From Ancylostoma caninum (Eukaryota > Nematoda > Chromadorea > Rhabditida > Ancylostomatidae): a stretch of 64,000 nucleotides of DNA. The DNA lies in NCBI GenBank assembly GCA_037903475.1, contig JBAJFG010000232.1, positions 248,001 through 312,000 of the forward strand. The letters are read 5' to 3'. The translations under genes were made by a program, and so were the position numbers. This document shows, in pieces, positions 58,501-64,000 of this stretch. The notes beneath the pieces are model-generated. The model was not told the DNA's origin and ran no database searches. It saw only the letters and a program-made list of their open reading frames with translations. How positions within the stretch are numbered: position 1 is the first letter of the stretch; each line of letters opens with the position of its first letter.

Positions 58501-60717
58501 CCAGTGGTACACATTGAACCAAATCACTCAGATGAGACCGTTTAGGATAGCAACAAGTCTCTATTAACTTCTAATTCAAAGTCAGGAAAAAAACGACTTA
58601 CTTCTTAACTCAGCCTCTTTCACCTCATCATACTCTTCGCGAATTTCCACCTCATCGGAGTTTCTTTGCTAAAATGTCCATTTCCACATAAATTAGGAAA
58701 GAATGGTTAGGAAAGTAAACTCACCCGCTCAAACAGCTCTTTCGCATACTTCGAGTAGTTTTTGAGCAGATTTTCGTGTTCGTGCAGGTCGGCAATGTTC
58801 TTTTCCACAACTGGACGAAATATAAGATCAAATATGATTATGATGTCCCAAATACAAACCCATTTCAAACTTGAAAACTTTAAAAATCAACCAAATATCA
58901 TCGATAAGAAGAAAGGTATGGTGTTTAGAACGGAACCATATCCAGCTCACCTTTCTTTCGCCTCTCAAGAATCTGTACAGCGTCATAACATGTTGTGTCT
59001 ACAAAATAGCCATCACCTAGTCCGACAAGCACCTCATTCGTATGGACAATGCTGGCTGGTAGAAAGCCCACAGATCCAACCGGACACTAAAAAGGCGCTG
59101 AGATCTAATGTTTGTTAGGTTATACATGAAGCTCGAGTCAAATGAAACTGCTGGGGACATACAGATACACAAAAAAATAACAACGGTCATCCTGTGCACG
59201 TTCGTGAGCGTTCCCGCCCACACATTCTGTATTAGCTGGTACCGCATCGTGACTGCTACACGTTTTGTACCATGGCAATTCCTATAGTGGTCAGGACGTG
59301 TCAGAACCGCTCCGGAACTGTCTCGCGGTGCGATGTGATCCCAACTAATACGTTTGATGTAGGTGAATGGAGATAACCACTAGTAAGCTGCCTAGAACAA
59401 GGGAATCCAAGACTCTCAATTCCCACTAGTTTGGTTCCCATATAGCCAACAGGAAAAGGAGTGGAAGCTAGAAGACGAAATATGAATAGAACTACACGAT
59501 AGAGAAAGGACTGAAACAATTAAAACCGGTTAGGTCATCTTAGCGTATGCTTGTATAGTCAGTCCGAAACGACGAGTCCGCCCACGCACGCAGGGATCGA
59601 GAAGCTGCTACGTTTGCCAGCACTCCCCATCATCATCCCTGACCTGCGTATCACGTTTCGTCATTATCTTCTTGGTAATGACCAATGATTTGGCTGTGGC
59701 GTGAACGACGTGGCAGCCAACAGCATCCGTTCCAGCCGGGCCGCCTCTCGATCCCCGCGTGCGTGGGCGGACTCGTCGTTTCGGACAGACTATAAACGCC
59801 CTTTCCTAGCAGGAAAAATCTAAACATCATTACCATGATTGAGTGCGTGCGTTTTCGAGGGAGTTCTTCAAGCTTCTGGATAAGGCTATCGTATTCTTTC
59901 AACTCCTGGTGCTTAGCGTCGAGGAGCTTGTTTATTCGAGAAAATGTCTGAAATTCCAATAAATTTTCGGTACAGCTAAATTCCAGCAAATTTTCAATAT
60001 AGCTGAATACAATAACTGAAAGTGTAGTCACACTCTGTGCTTACATTCAGTAACATTCGAACGTTTATTACTACGAAATAAAAATTATGTATTCAACATG
60101 CGCTCTGGTGATCCCACATCATCAGTTTTCCAGTCAAATTCAGAGAACGAACGTGCAAATCTTGCACCCTCTAATATAAAATTAGCCCGGCTCAATCCCG
60201 ACTAGATATAACACAAATTGCGTATTTCCAACGACATTAACAAGCAAAATCAAGCTTCTCACTAGAAATTAGGTGAAATTCAAGTCAATTCTTTTGTTTC
60301 CGCCCAGATTATGACAATGTCCCCACTTTTCGCGGAACCTAGAGGTTAAAAGTGTCCGAGAACAAGGTCAGGGCAACCTGGGAGGAACTTGTATTCGGCT
60401 TTATTTGCATCTTATTGAGACAGACAAACTTGTACTAACAAAATTGAAGTGGAAATCTTAACTCATTCCACAATAACATGTCGAAAAACCTTACGAGGAG
60501 CGTACAAAAAAAACCAAGTGACGTTTCGAAACAGCCAAACAGTATACAGCTTAGACACATACGCCTATTATTTTAGCCACACGTGTTTAATTCCCTTTTA
60601 CATTCAAAAAAGTGAGCTGATTTCGTTCCGAATAGATTTAAACTTTCAGCTCACCTGCTCCGCTGCCGTTGAGTAAGCCTTCATCCGTTCCTCGTTCAGT
60701 ATTGCTGCCGTAGCCAT
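55552..60717 (-). CDS. uri-1: URI (unconventional prefoldin RPB5 interactor) homologue, 621 aa, 13 exons
   Basis: Exons: 60717-60655, 59947-59834, 59086-58951, 58810-58725, 58668-58602, 58161-58094, 57818-57705, 57569-57348, 57257-57177, 56960-56852, 56796-56285, 55910-55712, 55646-55552; 1866 bp, all phases agree. Residues about 1-135 form an alpha-class prefoldin fold. This is a coiled coil (KLLDAKHQELKEYDSLIQKL), then the beta part PVGSVGFLPASIVHTNEVLV and LGDGYFVDTTCYDAVQILER, then a second coil ending YAKELFER. This matches URI in order and spacing. The middle and C-terminal parts are acidic (EEMNDEDSDDVDEDD), with KKKSVVFAEN, which fits an RVxF-type PP1-docking motif. URI acts with RPB5 and R2TP/prefoldin-like partners in polymerase assembly; C. 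elegans has uri-1. Orthology is inferred from motifs. Confidence 0.82.
59558..59790. mobile_element. MITE in intron 2 of uri-1
   Basis: Near-perfect inverted ends GTCAGTCCGAAACGACGAGT and ACTCGTCGTTTCGGACAGAC run on for about 50 bp (CCGCCCACGCACGC / GCGTGCGTGGGCGG). TATA lies outside both ends (59,554-59,557 and 59,791-59,794), giving a TA or TATA target duplication. 233 bp, non-coding. Confidence 0.8.
59948..60654. other. Intron 1 of uri-1
   Basis: AT-rich, no further exon found. The short plus-strand frames are chance. Confidence 0.5.
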
Positions 60718-60865
60718 TCTTCCAATGGTAACTATTTGAATTCAAAAACATGCAGAAGAACCTACGAAATGAAGTTGAACTGATCATGACGAATTTATTT
60801 CGTGCGAAGTCCGCAATTTCACACCAAGTCACAATATGCCGCTATTCCACGCGCGAACTCACAAC

Positions 60866-62130
60866 TCAGACAATTGTAGCGGCCGGCCCGCGCACCCACT
60901 AGCGGCCGGGCTATCGCCGCCACCGCCGCCCGGCCGCTAAACAAGCGCGGGCCGGCCGTTACAGGGCCGCCGCTCGGCCTGTATGGTGATCAAATCGATC
61001 GATTTGCGCTCGGACATGCATCCGTTCTTCGAGTTTTCTGTCTTTCTTGATTTACTGCGAGCTAACTCTATAACGTGCAATAGTTTATTGTAGCAAAACA
61101 ACACACACAACTCTACATTTTTTAAAGGAATTCATGAATCGAAATAAATAATCAACGAATCCCTAGTAGGAACCCGTGCTCTTGCAAAAGGAAAACAAGC
61201 AGTAAGACTGACAACTAGCAAACTTTCAATACATTGGTTTAAATTTTCGACTTCAAGAAAGTAAGCTTCGTTTGTTAAAGAACAGTCTTAAAAACACACA
61301 AAAAAGCAAGACAGTGGCATAAATGGATTCAACATATAAAAAAAAACCAAATAGAGAGGTAGACATGTCCATGGCCGAGCTCTGTTCCACTTGTCTTCTT
61401 CGTGTAGCAGAGTTTGGGCGTTAGAGCCACACCATGGTTGTGAAGGTGAAGTTAGTCATCATATTTACGGCTGTTTTACCTGAAGGCGAGAAACAGTGAT
61501 TAATAACGCCATCTAAGCAACAGAATAATACAAGCAAGTAAAGGCACATTGGAAGCACTCACATTTAGTCTTCGACAGATTTTATCCTTCGAATTCCCAT
61601 TACTACTGACATTCACTACTCCATCAATAAGTTTAGTCGCTGAATGTGAATGGAATCTTCCTTTCATTTCCTCATGCATCTAGTCAACATCATCCATTTG
61701 CAGAATTGAATGGTGAATAAGAAGAAAACACGACAAAATCGGACGACATCTGAAATTTTGTAATATACCCTGGATCGTAACTTAGAACATTTCGAAAATG
61801 TTCTAACATATCGAATTCTAAAGTGTTCGAACTTCACAGAAACAAAATGGTCACTACAATTCATCAATGACAAAGAAAAACAGAAAAAACTGAAGTGATG
61901 ACGAAGAAGAACACTGTCTTTTCGAGTGCGATTTCCCGTAAGGGAAGCGTTTTGCGTGATAATGCACAATTTTTATGGTCGAGCTGCTGGCTTGGTGGGA
62001 ACCTAAGGGCTGCCGCTCGGCCGCTAGTGGCGTGGGTAGCTCGCGGCCGGGCGGCGGCACATAAAATTAGGGCCGCTTCCCGGCCGCACGGCCCATGAGG
62101 CGCGCGGGCCGCTCCCTCCAATTGTCTGAG
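60866..62130. mobile_element. GC-ended inverted-repeat region next to uri-1
   Basis: CTCAGACAATTG at about 60,866 is answered by CAATTGTCTGAG at about 62,119, each bordered inside by GC-rich blocks (GCGGCCGGCCCGCGC; GCGCGCGGGCCGC). The left block is itself a nested palindrome (60,880-60,960). ATATGCCGCTATTCCACGCG occurs as a direct repeat at about 60,834 and 62,131. It may be one composite element or two fragments of one family. The exon fragment at 61.4-61.6 kb lies inside. Confidence 0.45.
61420..61639 (-). CDS. Two terminal exons of an unrecognised gene
   Basis: Exon 61639-61563 follows a CATTCACATTCAG acceptor and reads TKLIDGVVNVSSNGNSKDK then ICRRLN before GTGAGT. Exon 61479-61420 follows CGCCTTCAG and reads VKTAVNMMTNFTFTTMVWL, stop TAA. 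The phases fit each other. The regular amino-acid text suggests a real C-terminus, but no upstream exon was found up to the window end. Family not recognised. Confidence 0.35.
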
Positions 62131-62149
62131 AATATGCCGCTATTCCACG

Positions 62150-63110
62150 CGCGGACGATGTCTGACATGGTCATAGGGCACAGCATGACTAACTTCCATG
62201 CGTTTCTTTCTAAACGAATCAGAATTTCCTTTAGAAATGCCTATGATGTTAGTGACGAGCACCCTCAATAACCCTGCCGTGTAACTTTAAAAAGAAACAG
62301 TCGTAAGACTAGGTGCAATACCTCAACTGCACAAGAAGCAGTTTTTAGTGGACGTCTGACGAGGGCTACTGTAAGGCAGCTTAACTTCTGCGTTCCCAGT
62401 ATAAATGACGTCCTTGATCAGCCAACGCTGAAGTCCTCAAACCATAGCTTTAATAGAATAAATCTTCTGGTATAACATGCAGAAGAAGAGTGTTCCTTAC
62501 AAGGCAACACCTTTTGGATTTCTAATTAAATGCATGAGGTGAAGAGCACTGCCAGCAAATAACAAATGTGAAACTATCACTAGGAATGATGATCTATCTG
62601 CGAAGATACTGTGGTTTCAATCATGAGCTCAGTTGCCTTGCTCGTGCTCATGCCCCGACGACGCGCCAGTTTACGCAGGCTCGGTCCGTTTAGGGGAACA
62701 CTACTTCTCTACGCATTCAGAAGGGACGTAGGGCAAACACCATCCCTTTTTTTGGACATTTCTCGTATTTCATGCAATTTTAGCATGTGTTTGACGTTCG
62801 TCAAAAACCAAAATGTGGTGGAATTTTGAAATTAGCAAGCGCTAAAATCTGCGCCTAAAAATATGTGATCTGAACCCGCACGCATAATTGAGATCACACA
62901 GGATAAACGTGTTAAAATCACAAAAATTTACATTTGTTAAAACGGCAGCCAATACGTTTACCCTGGGTAATCTCACTGATGCACCCATTACCTGGTGAGA
63001 AGCGTTGGGTTGAGCATCAGCTAAATCAGTAGGGAAATAGCGTTATTGAAGAGACGTCGAAATGCAATCTTTTTCTTGTTCTTCTTAGTCTTTCCTAGGG
63101 TTGGGGTCGC
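62150..63110. other. No gene seen
   Basis: Non-coding as far as I can tell; contains the dispersed repeat piece at about 62,949-62,985 shared with intron 10 of ASP gene 4. Confidence 0.4.
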
Positions 63111-63118
63111 TCTTTCTC

Positions 63119-63330
63119 GGGTGTGTATCATCGTGAGGGAAGACGGGGCGTGGTATAGTTCTGCGATTGGTTCGTTCAAATCCTGCTCCCGCCCTCAACG
63201 GTTGACTCGTTCCCTTCGCGCGCGATTCCACTATACTTTACCACGCAAAATTTGAATGCGACCGAGGACGAGTTGATCGTGATGGGCGGGAAGTCTCCGC
63301 CTCGTTTTCCCTCATGGTGATACACACCCC
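63119..63330. mobile_element. hAT-type MITE with 8-bp target duplication
   Basis: Ends GGGTGTGTATCATCGTGAGG and CCTCATGGTGATACACACCC form inverted repeats. TCTTTCTC occurs immediately outside both ends (63,111-63,118 and 63,331-63,338). An 8-bp duplication is the mark of hAT-group elements. 212 bp, no coding capacity. Confidence 0.85.
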
Positions 63331-64000
63331 TCTTTCTCAAGTGGGCATGTTAACCTCTTCGATCTGAGGTGTCGCCTGTGTTGCGCATCGGTACCCGCCA
63401 GCGGCGGACACAGAAAGTGGACGGGAGGGGGCGTGGGAAAAAATGGGGTCTCCGCACAAAATAAAATCAATAAAAACCTTAATTATAATACTAAATAATT
63501 AATAAAAATATTATTAAAAATAATAATAAAAATAAACCAATAAAAATAAACTTATACGAGATTTTTATATGTATTGTAAAGTAATTTCAATAATTTGCCG
63601 ACCCATTCTTGGGGGCGGGGGGGGGGGGCTGGTACCCGCGTATGATCCTCTACCCTTGAGGAGTTTGAGTGATTTGGTTTTTTACAAGGGCCTTAAACTG
63701 GGGATGCGTGTTTTTTTTTCTGGCATGAAACAATCTTTTTGTAAAAGACTCAAAAAAACGAACTATACAATCCAGAATTTATCCACAAGTCGGAGGCCCT
63801 TGGACAACTCTCACGTAGAGAGTGGCTGCTGTCTCGAAAGATGCCACTACGTTGTTTGAAATATGTCACAGCTCACTCAAATTTAGGGTCTGCTGCAGTT
63901 TTTGGCCTTGTCTGCGGAATTTTAAAATTCTAAGCCACCGTTTGGACAGAAATAAACTACCGGTTTTCACTATGCAATGGAATTGAAAGTGAATCATTCT
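63331..64000. other. Low-complexity right edge, no gene seen
   Basis: An AT-rich run built of AATAAAAATA-like units (63,462-63,550) and a G-run (63,612-63,629) that could form a quadruplex. The frame at 63,569-63,859 is not supported by any motif. Confidence 0.45.

Overview
The window reads as nuclear DNA of a strongylid (clade V) parasitic nematode, most likely a hookworm or close relative. Genes are split into many small exons with GT/AG introns, and the polypyrimidine-ended acceptors (TTTTCAG, TTTTTAG) are nematode-like. Intergenic and intronic DNA is full of MITEs, SINEs and LINE pieces. The main gene family is the two-domain ASP (Ancylostoma-secreted-protein) type of SCP/TAPS (CAP) protein. 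Species identity is inferred from gene content only.

Layout. (i) 1-14.2 kb: the 3' part (exons 5-13) of ASP gene 1 on the + strand. Its downstream flank carries three insertions: a Tc1/mariner-like element, a 4.2-kb non-LTR retrotransposon (itself hit by a TTAA-flanked MITE) and a 2.7-kb Penelope-like element with a GIY-YIG domain and inverted terminal arms. (ii) 19.5-27.7 kb: ASP gene 2 (+), a tandem paralogue of gene 1 including flanks. It keeps the empty target sites of all three insertions. Its linker exon is longer by exactly 36 x 27 bp of Thr-rich, mucin-like minisatellite. (iii) 28.3-35.7 kb: a decayed gene fragment, MITEs and a 50-bp minisatellite with a 300-bp higher-order period. 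(iv) 35.7-48.3 kb: two complete, convergent ASP genes. Gene 3 (+) encodes 432 aa and gene 4 (-) 424 aa; their 12 intron positions agree, and each holds an unrelated perfect hairpin in intron 8. (v) 48.4-55.5 kb: SINE, MITE and a better-preserved copy of the gene fragment seen at 28-30 kb. (vi) 55.5-60.7 kb (-): a complete 13-exon gene (621 aa) that I read as the URI prefoldin-like protein, the one clear housekeeping gene. (vii) 61-64 kb: a two-exon terminal fragment of an unknown gene, GC-rich inverted repeats and a hAT-type MITE with an 8-bp target duplication.

How the genes relate. The four ASP genes share one exon plan: two signal exons, CAP domain 1 in exons 3-6, a cysteine-rich hinge plus linker in exon 7, and CAP domain 2 in exons 8-13. 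The linker is the variable part: short Thr-rich in gene 1, very long Thr-rich in gene 2, Pro/Asn-rich in genes 3 and 4. uri-1 is unrelated to the cluster. All gene models were joined by eye from splice consensus and reading phase; no alignment or transcript data were used.
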